From Mycolicibacter sinensis (lineage in GTDB: Bacteria; Actinomycetota; Actinomycetes; Mycobacteriales; Mycobacteriaceae), in NCBI RefSeq assembly GCF_001667945.1, contig NZ_LZJK01000046.1, positions 62,001 through 126,000 of the forward strand: DNA of 64,000 bases, given 5' to 3'. The notes beneath the pieces are model-generated. The model was not told the origin of the DNA, did not search any database, and worked only from the letters and a program-made list of their open reading frames with translations. Made by a program: the position numbers and the translations under genes. Within the stretch, counting starts at the first letter, position 1. Each line of letters starts with the position of its first letter. Below, one piece after another: positions 36,561 to 47,781 of the stretch.

Positions 36561-37550
36561 CTAATGCCAGATGGCGGCGAGGATTCGCTGGGCGGCCAGC
36601 GCGGGGGTCAGCTCACCGCGCAGCACCTGCTGTTCGACGTCGGTGCGCACCTCGCGCACCGACGCATCCGCCAACGCCCGCTCCAGCACCGCATCGGCCA
36701 CCAACTGCCGGGTCCAGTCCACCTGCTGGGCGCGCCTCCTGGCATCGAACTCGCCGGCGTCGATCAGCGTCTGGCGATGCCGCTCGACGGTGTCCCAGAA
36801 TTCCGCCAGCCCGGTGCCCTCGATCGCGCTCATCGTCAAAACCGGGGGGCGCCAAAGGGTTTCACGCGGATAAATGAGCCGGATCGCGGCCGACAGCTCT
36901 CGTGCGGCCATCCGCGCCTCGGGCAGGTGTTCGCCGTCGGCCTTGTTGACCACCACGACGTCGGCCAGCTCCAGCACGCCCTTTTTGATGCCCTGCAACT
37001 GATCGCCGGTGCGGGCCAGGGTCAAGAAAACGAAGGTGTCGACCATGCCGGCCACCGTCACCTCGGACTGGCCGACGCCGACGGTTTCGATCAGGATCAC
37101 ATCGAAGCCGGCGGCCTCCAGCAGCACCACGGTCTCCCGGGTGGCCTTGGCGACCCCGCCCAGGGTGCCCGACGTCGGTGAAGGACGGATGTAGGCGTCC
37201 GGGTGCGCGGCCAGCCGCTGCATCCGGGTCTTGTCGCCCAGGATCGAACCGCCGGTACGCGTCGACGACGGGTCCACCGCCAGCACCGCCACCCGGTGCC
37301 CGTGCTCGATGAGGTGCATCCCGAGCGCCTCGATGGTGGTCGACTTGCCGACCCCGGGCACGCCGGTGATGCCTACCCGGCGGGCACCGCCGGCGGCCGG
37401 CAACAGCGCCAGCAGCAGTTCCTGGGCCTGCTGGCGGTGGTCGGCGCGGGTGGACTCGACCAGGGTGATGGCCCGCGGCAGCACCGAGCGATCACCGGAC
37501 CGCACCGCTGCCGCCAACGCCGCGACGGTGTCGCCCATGCTGGCGGCCAT
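36561..37550 (-). CDS. meaB: MeaB/ArgK G-protein chaperone of methylmalonyl-CoA mutase
   Basis: 329 aa, ATG immediately after the mutB stop. G-V-P-G-V-G-K-S-T at 63-71 is Walker A. D-P-S-S-T-R-T-G-G-S-I-L-G-D-K is the switch region typical of MeaB. ETVGVGQSE and VVNKADGE (base-specificity NKxD) complete the GTPase motifs. MeaB protects the B12-dependent mutase from inactivation and gates cofactor loading. Adjacent mutA and mutB support this. The mazEF4 toxin-antitoxin genes found between mutB and this gene in M. tuberculosis are absent. Confidence 0.93.
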   Translation of the reverse strand: MAASMGDTVAALAAAVRSGDRSVLPRAITLVESTRADHRQQAQELLLALLPAAGGARRVGITGVPGVGKSTTIEALGMHLIEHGHRVAVLAVDPSSTRTGGSILGDKTRMQRLAAHPDAYIRPSPTSGTLGGVAKATRETVVLLEAAGFDVILIETVGVGQSEVTVAGMVDTFVFLTLARTGDQLQGIKKGVLELADVVVVNKADGEHLPEARMAARELSAAIRLIYPRETLWRPPVLTMSAIEGTGLAEFWDTVERHRQTLIDAGEFDARRRAQQVDWTRQLVADAVLERALADASVREVRTDVEQQVLRGELTPALAAQRILAAIWH

Positions 37551-39839
<2,289 letters not shown>

Positions 39840-39844
39840 GGCGC

Positions 39845-41857
39845 TCAAGCCCCCAATCGGGTCAGTAAGTCCGACAATGCCTGCACCGCATCGATTTTCA
39901 TGGTCAGGTAGTCGTCCGGCTGTGGATCGGTGTCGGGGTTGCCGGCCAGGGCCTTCGCCGGGCCGGCCAGGTAGACCCTGCTGACTCCGGCGGCACGGGC
40001 CGCGGCGATGACCCCGGCGGCCTCGGCTGCGTAGCGCGCGTCGCTCCCGCACAGCACCGCCACCGTCAAGCCGGCCTCGGCGACCGCGGCTGCCACACCG
40101 GCAGCGTCCACCGGCCCCGGGTTGATCGCCTCGATACCGCCGGAGGCCAACAGGTTGGCGGCGAACGTCGTCCGGATGTTGTGTTCGGCCATCGGGCCCA
40201 ACGGCAATAGCAGCACCTGCGGCCGGGCGCCGGTGGCGGCCAGGTGGGCGTCGGAGCGGTCGCGCAGGGCCTCGAACTGCGCCGCATAGCGCCGCAATCC
40301 CGGGGGGCCGTCCGCGGCCGCCGACGGCGGCAACGGCGGCTCAGCCAGATTCGGGTACTCGTTGACGCCGGTGATGGCGCTGCGCCGGTGCGCGATGTCG
40401 TCGGCGCGCGCAGCGGCGACGGTCGCGATCCGCTCGGCGAGGTGGTCCCGCGCGGCCTCGAAACCGCCTAGTGCTGCATGCTTTTCGAGCTCCTGGAACA
40501 GCCGCCACGCCTGCTGCGCCAGTTGCTCGGTGAGGTCTTCGACGAACCACGATCCGCCGGCCGGGTCCAGCACCTGGCCCAGGTGCGACTCCTCCAGCAA
40601 CAACAGCTGGGTGTTACGCGCGATGCGCCGGGAGAAGGTGGGCGAGGCCCCCGGCTGACCGCCGGGAATCGCGACGTCGAACGGCCACACCATCACGGTG
40701 TCGGCGCCACCCACCCCGGCTCCGAACGCGGCGAGCGTGGTGCGCAGCATGTTCACCCACGGGTCGCGTTGGGTCATCATCGCCCGTGAGGTCTCGGCGT
40801 GGACGATCGCGGCGCCGGACTCCGGCGCCCCGGCCACCTCGGCCACCCGCGCCCACAGCCGGCGCGCCGCCCGGATCTTGGCGATGGTCATGAACTGGTC
40901 GTCGTCGGCGGCGAGCCGGAAGCTGATCTGGCGGGCCGCGTCGGCGACCGACAGTCCGGCGTCGGTGAGCACCCGCAGGTAGGCCACCGCGGCGGCCAGC
41001 ACGCCGGCCAGCTCCTCGATCGCACCGGCGCCCAGGTTGTGCAACACCGGGCCGTTGACCGCGATCGCCCGCACGCCGCGCTGACCGGCGGCGCGCGTCG
41101 CCGCCGCGATCACCTCGTCGATCGTCGGGGCCGGCCGAGCTGCCAGCGGCGCGGTGAGTGGATCGGCACCTAGATCCACCGACAGATTGGCCCGGTCGTT
41201 CGGGTCGAGGCCGTCGATCAGCGCCAGCATCGCCTCAGCGGCGGTGGCGTAATCGCCGGTCCCCGCTCCATCGAGGAGCACCGGGACCAGTCCCAGATAG
41301 ACGTCGTCGAAGGCTCGCCGCAGCTCGCCGGCCGGCACTCCGCCGGGGCTTTGCGGTGGTCCCAGCGTCGCCTGTCCTTCGTCGAGCCTCGCTGAACCAC
41401 CGGGCCTATGCGGTGGTCCCAGCTTCGCCTCTCCTTCGTCGAGCCTCGCTGAACCACCGTCGCCGACCCGCAGCACCAGCGCACTGACCCCTTCGGTCAG
41501 CGCACCCAGGATGGCGCCGTTGGTGTCGGCGGCCGACACCAAACCGTTGGCCGGGAAGACCTCGGCGACCTTCCAGCCGCTGTTGACGTCGCGCAGGGCG
41601 TCGGCGCCGCGCACGTAGGGCCAGCTGCCCGGCAGCGGCGGCTCCGGCAGCGCGTCGAAAGCGGTGTAGAGCGCGCGGATCGTGAAATCGCCCGCCACCG
41701 GGGTGTCCAACAGCCGCTCGGGCTCACCGCCGGTCTCGGAGTCGATATCGGCGGGCTCGCGGCGCGAACTCTTGGCCAGCACCCCGGCCACCGCGGCGCG
41801 CCAGCGGGCGCGGGCCTGCTCCAGGCCGGCGGGTTCGGCGGACACGTCGATTGACAC
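39845..41857 (-). CDS. mutA: Methylmalonyl-CoA mutase small subunit, with in-frame repeat insertion
   Basis: 670 aa from GTG 41857 with AGGAG eight bases upstream. It pairs with MutB and has the same barrel plus a degenerate B12 domain with no DxHxxG motif, as is normal for small subunits. [17 protein letters not shown] near residue 365 and [10 protein letters not shown] near residue 410 are conserved. Unusual here is a 38-residue tandem insertion near residues 131-168, two copies of a 19-aa unit ([16 protein letters not shown] and so on) encoded by the 57-bp repeat. It falls between A-L-V-L-R-V-G and G-V-P-A-G-E-L, probably on a surface loop, and keeps the frame. Confidence 0.94.
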   Translation of the reverse strand: MSIDVSAEPAGLEQARARWRAAVAGVLAKSSRREPADIDSETGGEPERLLDTPVAGDFTIRALYTAFDALPEPPLPGSWPYVRGADALRDVNSGWKVAEVFPANGLVSAADTNGAILGALTEGVSALVLRVGDGGSARLDEGEAKLGPPHRPGGSARLDEGQATLGPPQSPGGVPAGELRRAFDDVYLGLVPVLLDGAGTGDYATAAEAMLALIDGLDPNDRANLSVDLGADPLTAPLAARPAPTIDEVIAAATRAAGQRGVRAIAVNGPVLHNLGAGAIEELAGVLAAAVAYLRVLTDAGLSVADAARQISFRLAADDDQFMTIAKIRAARRLWARVAEVAGAPESGAAIVHAETSRAMMTQRDPWVNMLRTTLAAFGAGVGGADTVMVWPFDVAIPGGQPGASPTFSRRIARNTQLLLLEESHLGQVLDPAGGSWFVEDLTEQLAQQAWRLFQELEKHAALGGFEAARDHLAERIATVAAARADDIAHRRSAITGVNEYPNLAEPPLPPSAAADGPPGLRRYAAQFEALRDRSDAHLAATGARPQVLLLPLGPMAEHNIRTTFAANLLASGGIEAINPGPVDAAGVAAAVAEAGLTVAVLCGSDARYAAEAAGVIAAARAAGVSRVYLAGPAKALAGNPDTDPQPDDYLTMKIDAVQALSDLLTRLGA
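41353..41466. repeat. Two tandem copies of the 57-bp repeat inside mutA
   Basis: Units begin at 41353 and 41410, a period of 57 bp, which is 19 codons, so the reading frame survives. Both contain GTCGAGCCTCGCTGAACC. A diverged third copy is at 4567-4620. The size and in-frame insertion recall mycobacterial interspersed repetitive units, but I cannot match the family. Confidence 0.88.
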
Positions 41858-42022
41858 CGGCGGCTCCTGTGGTTACTCATGAGTAGCAGTTGGATCGCTA
41901 CCCGACACGTGTTCACCAGGCTAAATGATGCCGATCGGCGGGTGCGGCCGAGGTGCGCCGAGCGCAGAAACGCCCACGGTGCGACGCATGGTGTTAACCA
42001 TCGGCCCGTACCCTTGAGCCTC

Positions 42023-42784
42023 GTGAAGTCCGCCGCGACCGGAATCCCGCAGGCGCTGCGCAGCGCATGGCCGGCGCTGGTGGCCACCGCTCGCCAAGTC
42101 GCGGTGTGGCGGTTGGCTTTGACCACCGCGGTGATCGTGGCCGTGGTCGCGGTGGCGCTGCTGGTTCCGGTACCCACCGCCGTGCAGTTGCGCGACTGGG
42201 CGCAGACGCTCGGCCCGTGGTTTCCGCTGGCCTTTCTGGCCGCGCACACCGTGGTCACCGTGTTCCCGTTTCCCCGGACCGCGTTCACCCTGGCCGCCGG
42301 CCTGCTGTTCGGGCCGTGGCTTGGTGTCGTCCTGGCGGTGGCGGCCAGCGCGCTCAGCGCCGTGGCGGTGCTGGTCCTGATGCGGGTATTCGGCTGGCAG
42401 CTGAGCCGGGTGGTGCGCCATCCGCGGATGCACTCCCTCGATGCCCGGCTGCGGCAGCGCGGCTGGCCGGCGGTGGTGTCGCTGCGGCTGATTCCGGCCA
42501 TCCCGTTCTCGGTGATCAACTACGCGGCCGGCGCGTCGGCGGTGCGGCTGCTGCCCTATACGGTGGCCACCCTGATCGGCTTGCTGCCGGGCACCGCCGC
42601 GGTGGTGGTGCTCGGCGACGCCCTCACCGGCGATGTGAGCCCGCTGCTGTTCGCGGTGTCGGCGTGCACCGCCGCGGTCGGGGTGGCGTTGCTGATCTAC
42701 GAGGTGCGCACCCACCGTCGGCATCCGGGCGCGACAGCGGCCGCGGTGCCCGCTGAACCCGCCGAACCGGCGGTGACCTGCTGA
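42023..42784 (+). CDS. TVP38/TMEM64 (DedA-like, SNARE-associated) membrane protein
   Basis: About 253 aa from GTG 42023; upstream in-frame codons to 41879 are polar and lack conservation. There is a transmembrane segment at about 30-50, then F-P-F-P-R-T-A-F-T-L-A-A-G-L-L-F-G-P and R-L-I-P-A-I-P-F-S-V-I-N-Y-A-A-G, the two re-entrant motifs with conserved Arg/Pro of the VTT domain. More helices follow at about 165-235. It corresponds to M. tuberculosis Rv1491c beside mutA. VTT proteins include lipid scramblases or flippases of the inner membrane; the substrate here is unknown. It is divergent from mutA, 165 bp away. Confidence 0.88.
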   Translation: MKSAATGIPQALRSAWPALVATARQVAVWRLALTTAVIVAVVAVALLVPVPTAVQLRDWAQTLGPWFPLAFLAAHTVVTVFPFPRTAFTLAAGLLFGPWLGVVLAVAASALSAVAVLVLMRVFGWQLSRVVRHPRMHSLDARLRQRGWPAVVSLRLIPAIPFSVINYAAGASAVRLLPYTVATLIGLLPGTAAVVVLGDALTGDVSPLLFAVSACTAAVGVALLIYEVRTHRRHPGATAAAVPAEPAEPAVTC

Positions 42785-42786
42785 CT

Positions 42787-43257
42787 ATGTCCGTCCTCGT
42801 CGACACCGCCAGCCGCCTACTGCGGTCGCGGTGGCTGGTGCGGGCGCCGATCTGGCTGTATCGGGCACGCCTCGGCGGGCTGCTCGGTGGGCGGCTGCTG
42901 ATGCTCGAACACGTCGGCCGCAAGAGCGGCGCCCGCCGCCACGTCGTGCTGGAAGTCGTGGAGCACCCGCAGGCCCACCGCTACATCGTCGCGTCGGGTT
43001 TCGGCGACCGCGCCCAATGGTTCCGCAACATCACCGCCAATCCCCGGGTGCGGGTCTACGCGGGCAGCCGCCGACCCGCACCGGCCACCGCCCGGGTGCT
43101 CGGCCAACATGAGGCCGACCGGGTGCTAGGCGACTACATCCAGCGCCATCCCCGCACCTGGGAACGGTTCAGCGCGGTGCTCGAACAGACGCTGGGCGAG
43201 CCGGTGACGGCGACCGATACCGCTCTGCCGATGGTCGAGCTGCAGCTGGACCGCTGA
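42787..43257 (+). CDS. Deazaflavin (F420)-dependent nitroreductase-family protein
   Basis: 156 aa. ATG 42787 lies two bases after the preceding stop, so it is co-transcribed. L-E-H-V-G-R-K-S-G-A-R-R at 38-49 is the F420 phosphate-binding signature of the Ddn/FDOR-B group. Y-I-V-A-S-G-F-G and W-F-R-N-I-T-A-N-P follow as in that family. Members use reduced F420 to reduce quinones or nitro compounds, or only bind F420. The membrane neighbour may place it near menaquinone; this is inference. Confidence 0.88.
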   Translation: MSVLVDTASRLLRSRWLVRAPIWLYRARLGGLLGGRLLMLEHVGRKSGARRHVVLEVVEHPQAHRYIVASGFGDRAQWFRNITANPRVRVYAGSRRPAPATARVLGQHEADRVLGDYIQRHPRTWERFSAVLEQTLGEPVTATDTALPMVELQLDR

Positions 43258-43268
43258 CAGCCGCCGCG

Positions 43269-44240
43269 TCAGCGGGCCAGCAGGCGTGCTGCTTCGGCGG
43301 TGAGCCCGGCCATGATGTCGCCGGCCGGGGCGCTGGGCCCGATCAACCCGGCGGCCTGGCCGACGGTGACGTTGGCGGTGCGGTAGTCGGCTTCGGCGAC
43401 GGCCTGCCGGTACTGCGCGGCGACCGGGTCGCCCGCGGCCGCCAGGTCGGCTTCAGCGCCGTGCCAGCGGTCGGTGAAGGCGTTGCGCAGGACGCTCATG
43501 GTGTGCCCGGCCGGCCACCGGTAGCCGCGGATCACGTCGTACACACCGGTGCGGCAGGTGCTGTCGCCGGTGGCGGCCGCGACCGTCTCGCGCGCCGCGG
43601 GGGTGGTCAGTGCTTCGGCTGCGGTGTAGAACAGGCTGCCGCACAGCACCCCGGACGCGCCGAGCATCAGCGCCGCGGCCAGCCCCCTCCCGTCGGCGAT
43701 GCCCCCGGCGGCCAGCACTGGAACCGTGGAGTCCCGGGCGGCGACCAGGTCGACGATCTCGGGCACCAGCGTCATGGTGGTGCGGCAGCCGAAACCGTGC
43801 CCGCCGGCCTCGATGCCCTGTGCCACCAGCACGTCGGCGCCGCAGCCGAGCGCGCGGTCAGCCTGGCCGAGATCCTGAACCTGGCAGATCAGCCGGGCGC
43901 CCGAATCCCGGACCGCCGCAGCAAACGGTGCCGGATCGCCGAAGGACAGCATGACCGCCGCCGGGCGGTAGCTCAGCGCCACGTCCAGCAGGGCCGGTTG
44001 TTCGGCCAGTGCCCAGGTGATGAACCCGCAGCCCACCCGGGCGTCACCGGCCCGGTCGAATTCGCGTCGCAGCCAGCCTTCGTCGCCGTAGGCGCCGCCG
44101 ATCAGGCCCAGCCCGCCCGCGGCGCTCACCGCCGCCGCAAGGTAGCCGCCGGCGGCGTCGGCCATCGGCGCGGACACCACCGGATGCTCGACATCGAGCA
44201 GGGCGGTGAATGCGGTGGAAAGTGCGCTGGCAAACAACAC
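43269..44240 (-). CDS. Nitronate monooxygenase-family FMN protein
   Basis: 323 aa from GTG 44240, with GGGGAGG five bases upstream; the frame continues upstream without support. H-P-V-V-S-A-P-M-A near the N-terminus, G-G-L-G-L-I-G-G, Q-G-I-E-A-G-G-H-G near residue 170 and P-V-L-A-A-G-G-I-A-D-G-R are the FMN-barrel motifs of 2-nitropropane dioxygenase-like enzymes. These oxidise alkyl nitronates; some relatives are enoyl reductases (FabK type). The gene is convergent with the F420 protein. The substrate is unknown, and an enoyl-reductase role for the ER-less PKSs cannot be excluded but has no direct support. Confidence 0.87.
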   Translation of the reverse strand: MLFASALSTAFTALLDVEHPVVSAPMADAAGGYLAAAVSAAGGLGLIGGAYGDEGWLRREFDRAGDARVGCGFITWALAEQPALLDVALSYRPAAVMLSFGDPAPFAAAVRDSGARLICQVQDLGQADRALGCGADVLVAQGIEAGGHGFGCRTTMTLVPEIVDLVAARDSTVPVLAAGGIADGRGLAAALMLGASGVLCGSLFYTAAEALTTPAARETVAAATGDSTCRTGVYDVIRGYRWPAGHTMSVLRNAFTDRWHGAEADLAAAGDPVAAQYRQAVAEADYRTANVTVGQAAGLIGPSAPAGDIMAGLTAEAARLLAR

Positions 44241-44391
44241 GAATGCCTCCCCAATCCGGCAACAATTCGGTGTAAAGCGGTGCACATATATCCGGGGAAA
44301 ACCGGTGCCGGAGTTAAAGTATTCCCCAGTGCCAGGTGCGGCCGCAGCACAATTTCTCGCAGCTGCTCGACGGATTGAAGGGACGGGATCA

Positions 44392-45069
44392 ATGGCTGAT
44401 CGAAGCGCCGCGGTGCGCAAGTATTTGACCGAAATGATCGGCACGTTTGTTTTCATGTTCGCGGTGATCGGCATCGTATTGTCCGGCACCGAATGCGTTG
44501 CCGCCACCGCACTGGGCATCGGCTCGGTGCTGATGGTGATGGTGTATGCCAGCGGCCACATCTCCGGCGGCCACCTGAACCCGGCGGTCTCCATCGCCGC
44601 GTATTTGCGCGGCGCCCTGCCGTTGGGGGATCTGGGACCCTACATCGTTGCCCAGTTGGTCGGTGCCCTCGCCGCCTTCGGCGTGGGATTCGGGCTGTGG
44701 CATGACAAGTACTCGACCGGGACTCTTGACCTGAGCGGCACGATCTGGCCGGCATTCCTCGCCGAGCTGATATTCACCTTCGCGCTGTGCTACATCGTGC
44801 TGCACACCGCGACCAGCAAAGACAGCGCCGGCAACAGCTTCTACGGTCTGGCGATCGGGTTCATCGTGACCGTCGGCGTGGTGGCGGTCGGCGCCATCTC
44901 CGGCGCCGCGTTCAACCCGGCGATCACCTTCGGGTTGATGCTGTCGGGCATCTTCGCCTGGAAATTCCTGTGGGTCTACGTTCTCGCCCAGGTGCTCGGC
45001 GCGGTCGTGGCCGCCTACGCCTACAAGGCGACCAGCCTCGACGAGCACTCGCACGCCCGTAAGGGTTAA
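44392..45069 (+). CDS. Aquaporin-family channel (MIP)
   Basis: 225 aa from ATG 44392 with AAGGGACGGG upstream. Six hydrophobic helices and two N-P-A boxes (63-65 in HLNPAVS and 175-177 in AFNPAIT). The second NPA is followed by I rather than the usual V-R, so the arginine of the selectivity filter is missing (A-F-N-P-A-I-T), unlike ordinary aquaporins. It acts in the inner membrane; it may pass water, glycerol or another small neutral solute. Its stop overlaps that of the convergent DoxX-like gene by 3 bp. The ORF continues upstream to 44206 but that region is antisense to the monooxygenase start. Confidence 0.88.
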   Translation: MADRSAAVRKYLTEMIGTFVFMFAVIGIVLSGTECVAATALGIGSVLMVMVYASGHISGGHLNPAVSIAAYLRGALPLGDLGPYIVAQLVGALAAFGVGFGLWHDKYSTGTLDLSGTIWPAFLAELIFTFALCYIVLHTATSKDSAGNSFYGLAIGFIVTVGVVAVGAISGAAFNPAITFGLMLSGIFAWKFLWVYVLAQVLGAVVAAYAYKATSLDEHSHARKG

Positions 45070-45455
45070 GCCGCCGATCCCAGGGCCCGTACCCCGCCGC
45101 CGGCGGTGTGCGGGCCCTGAACCGTCATCACCGCGAACACCGCCGCCAGCAGCGCTGCCGGCACGGTGTTCGCCGCGCGGTTGCGGACCCGCAGGTGAAT
45201 GCCGAGCGCGGTGGCGAAATACAGCGTCAACGCCGCGGTGGTGGCCCGCGCGACACCCGGGAAGCGGAACACCGAGGCCAGGCCCAGCGCGGTGGCGGCC
45301 TTGGCCACCGGTACCGCCGAGCGCAGGCCGGGCGGGATCCGCATGGCGTCCATGTTCGCCGCGACGTAGGGCACCGGGATCGCCGATACCGCCGCATCAC
45401 CGGCCAGAAACACCGCCAGCGCCGCGTACGTCGGGCGCGCGGTCAGCACGCTCAC
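45066..45455 (-). CDS. DoxX-like small membrane protein
   Basis: 129 aa from GTG 45455, overlapping the stomatin-like stop (GTGA). It has four predicted transmembrane helices and a conserved N-M-D-A-M-R-I-P-P near residue 34, typical of DoxX-like proteins. It is probably cotranscribed with the nfeD-stomatin pair. The biochemical role of this group is uncertain; some take part in membrane redox or thiol stress complexes. Confidence 0.75.
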   Translation of the reverse strand: MSVLTARPTYAALAVFLAGDAAVSAIPVPYVAANMDAMRIPPGLRSAVPVAKAATALGLASVFRFPGVARATTAALTLYFATALGIHLRVRNRAANTVPAALLAAVFAVMTVQGPHTAGGGVRALGSAA

Positions 45456-46600
45456 GCCATGCCGGGGTCGAGCTGCGGCGGCAGCATCGCGCCCTCGACC
45501 GGCTTACGCGCATCGGCCTCGGCCTTGGCGACCGCCTGGGCGATCGCCGGGTCGGTCTGGGTGGTGAACCAGTCGGCGACCTCGTCGCTGTCGTCCTCCG
45601 GGCGAGCGGGAGTCTCGTCGACGGGCGAGGGCTGGTAGCGGAAGACGCCGTCCTCGCCGGGGGCACCGAGCAGCTTGGTGAAGCCCTGCAGGGCGGTGCC
45701 GAAATCGCTGGGCACCACCCATACCTTGTTGGCCTCGCCGCGGGCCATCTCCGGCAGCACCTGCAGGTACTGGTAGGCCAACAGTTCCGGGGTCGGCCGG
45801 CCGGCCTTGATCGCGGCGAACGTCTTCTCGATCGCCTTGGCCTGCCCCTGGGCCTGCAGGTAGGCCGCAGCCCGCTCACCCTGGGCCCGCAGCATCCGGG
45901 ATTGCCGGTCGGCCTCGGCGGCCAGGATCGCCGCCTGCTTGGCGCCCTCGGCGGTGAGGATCTCGGCCTGCTTCTCCCCCTCGGCCTGCTTGATCGCGGC
46001 CTCCCGCTGGCCTTCGGCGGTCAGGATCATCGCCCGCTTCTCCCGGTCGGCCTTCATCTGCTTCTCCATCGACGCCTGAATCGACGGCGGCGGATCGATG
46101 CTGCGCAGCTCCACCCGGGCCACCCGTAGGCCCCAGCGGCCGGTCGCCTCGTCGAGCACGCCGCGCAGCTGGCTGTTGATCACCTCGCGCGAGGTCAGGG
46201 TCTGCTCCAGCGTCATCCCGCCGACCACGTTGCGCAGGGTGGTGGTGGTCAGCTGCTCGACGCCGACGATGTAGTTGCTGATCTCATAGACCGCCGCTTT
46301 GGGGTTGGTGACCTGGAAATAGACGACGGTGTCGATGTTCAGTGTCAGGTTGTCCTCGGTGATCACCGGCTGCGGCGGGAACGACACCACCCGCTCACGC
46401 AGGTCGATGCGGGCGCGCACCCGGTCGATGAAGGGCACCAGCAGGGTCAACTGGCCACTGACCGTGCGGCTGTAGCGGCCCAGCCGTTCGATCACCGCCG
46501 CCTCGGCCTGCGGAATCAGCGCGACCGACTTGGCCACCACGATCGCCGCGAACACCACCAGGACCGCTAGCAGCACCAGGCCGGTCGTAGCGCCTTCCAT
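45452..46600 (-). CDS. Stomatin/prohibitin (SPFH, band 7) membrane protein
   Basis: About 382 aa from ATG 46600 (GGGAG five bases upstream; GTG 46606 is an alternative). There is an N-terminal transmembrane helix at about 7-28, then the SPFH domain (A-A-V-I-E-R-L-G-R-Y, R-E-R-V-V-S-F-P-P-Q-P-V-I-T-E-D-N) to about residue 200. A long coiled coil follows with repeated A-E-G-x-x-x-A-A-I-x-x-A-E-G-E-K-Q units, and then an acidic tail. It matches Rv1488 and pairs with an NfeD gene directly upstream, the usual bacterial slipin-NfeD operon, thought to organise membrane microdomains or protease complexes. Confidence 0.92.
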   Translation of the reverse strand: MEGATTGLVLLAVLVVFAAIVVAKSVALIPQAEAAVIERLGRYSRTVSGQLTLLVPFIDRVRARIDLRERVVSFPPQPVITEDNLTLNIDTVVYFQVTNPKAAVYEISNYIVGVEQLTTTTLRNVVGGMTLEQTLTSREVINSQLRGVLDEATGRWGLRVARVELRSIDPPPSIQASMEKQMKADREKRAMILTAEGQREAAIKQAEGEKQAEILTAEGAKQAAILAAEADRQSRMLRAQGERAAAYLQAQGQAKAIEKTFAAIKAGRPTPELLAYQYLQVLPEMARGEANKVWVVPSDFGTALQGFTKLLGAPGEDGVFRYQPSPVDETPARPEDDSDEVADWFTTQTDPAIAQAVAKAEADARKPVEGAMLPPQLDPGMA

Positions 46601-46615
46601 GAGCACTCCCTTTCT

Positions 46616-47050
46616 CTACAGGACCTTGCCGACCACCGCGGTGGCCCCGTCGATATGCATCACCGTGACGTGTTCGCCCGGCTCGAAGACGTCGCCGTCG
46701 ACCAGGGGGCGCGCCGTCCACACCTCACCGTCGAGCTTCACCTGGCCGCCGTGTTGCTCGACGCGGTCGAGCACCAGAGCGGTCTTACCCTGCAAGGCCC
46801 GCACCCCCGTCTCGGCGCCCACCCCGGACCACAGCCGGCGTCGCAGGGCCGGGCGTACCAGCACCAGCAGCAGCACCGAGACCACCAGGAACACCGCGCC
46901 GTCGGTCCAGACGGGCAGATCCGTCAGCCAGCTGACCCCGGCCGCCGACAGCGCACCGCCCGACAGCATCAACAAGAACATGTCGCCGGTGAGCGCCTCG
47001 GCACCGGCAAGCCCAAGTGCGAAGACCAACCAGACCAGCGCAGCCGACAT
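46616..47050 (-). CDS. NfeD-like membrane protein
   Basis: 144 aa from ATG 47050. It has two or three transmembrane helices in the first 70 residues, then a small OB-fold domain ([39 protein letters not shown]). It corresponds to the short, protease-less NfeD class and to Rv1487. It is 15 bp upstream of the stomatin-like gene and functionally linked to it. Confidence 0.9.
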   Translation of the reverse strand: MSAALVWLVFALGLAGAEALTGDMFLLMLSGGALSAAGVSWLTDLPVWTDGAVFLVVSVLLLVLVRPALRRRLWSGVGAETGVRALQGKTALVLDRVEQHGGQVKLDGEVWTARPLVDGDVFEPGEHVTVMHIDGATAVVGKVL

Positions 47051-47060
47051 GCGGCCAGGA

Positions 47061-47715
47061 TAAAGCGTGTCGAACGATGGTGCGTGTTCGCACCGCCCAT
47101 CTCGGGCGTCGTCGGTTCAGGCTGCGGGTGCGGCGTGAACGTCGGTTCCCGCTTCAACCAGGCTGGTTTCACCGGCACACGAAGGGTGCCCCAGTCGCAC
47201 GACTTCACCGTCGGCTGGTCGTCAGCGCCGAACCACTTCCTCCGCTGGTGCCGCGTCGGCCTCTGGGCGAAAGCGCTCACCGCGGCACGCGGCAAGGTTC
47301 GCTCGCAGACCGGCCGCCCGTCGGCGGCCCTGACGCTGCTGTGGTCGACTCTCCCCCGCACGCAGGTGGGACTCTCCCCCGCAAGGGGCGTACCCCGACC
47401 CGCGTCAAGGCATCCCCGCTGGCCGGCCCGCGCGGCTTTGACGATGCCCCGAAGGTTGAGGCGACCGTGGCCGAGGCAGCCACCAAAGCCGGGATACGCA
47501 TCGACATCAGGTCTGGACCCGAAACCCGCGACCGGGTTCTGGGCCCAGCCCCGCCGCTGGGCAGCCGAACCCACAACCGGCTCGATCAACCACTGTCGGC
47601 GTATGGGTCGCCAACACGAAGCCACCCTCGAAGAACGCGAGGGCTTCCGCTACGTCAGCCAGATCACGCAGCTTCTACACCGACTCGACCGCACCTAGTC
47701 GTTCGACACGCTTTA
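47061..47715 (+). mobile_element. Degenerate IS5-family insertion sequence remnant with intact terminal inverted repeats
   Basis: Perfect 17-bp inverted repeats TAAAGCGTGTCGAACGA (47061-47077) and its complement (47699-47715) bound a 655-bp segment. Inside, pieces of a DDE transposase are readable in different plus-strand frames. [12 protein letters not shown] and S-I-N-H-C-R-R near 47535-47610 give the conserved Glu region. R-L-D-R-T, a TAG stop and S-F-D-T-L mark the usual C-terminus. An earlier G-R-P-S-A-A piece lies near 47310. The core between these blocks is mostly deleted, so it is inactive. No target-site duplication is evident. It lies between nfeD and the Rv1486c-like gene. Confidence 0.8.
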
Positions 47716-47781
47716 GCTCGCGCGCACTCGAAACCGGGCGCAGCAGGGGGCATCCGGTGGACAACTACACTGCGTTGCATT

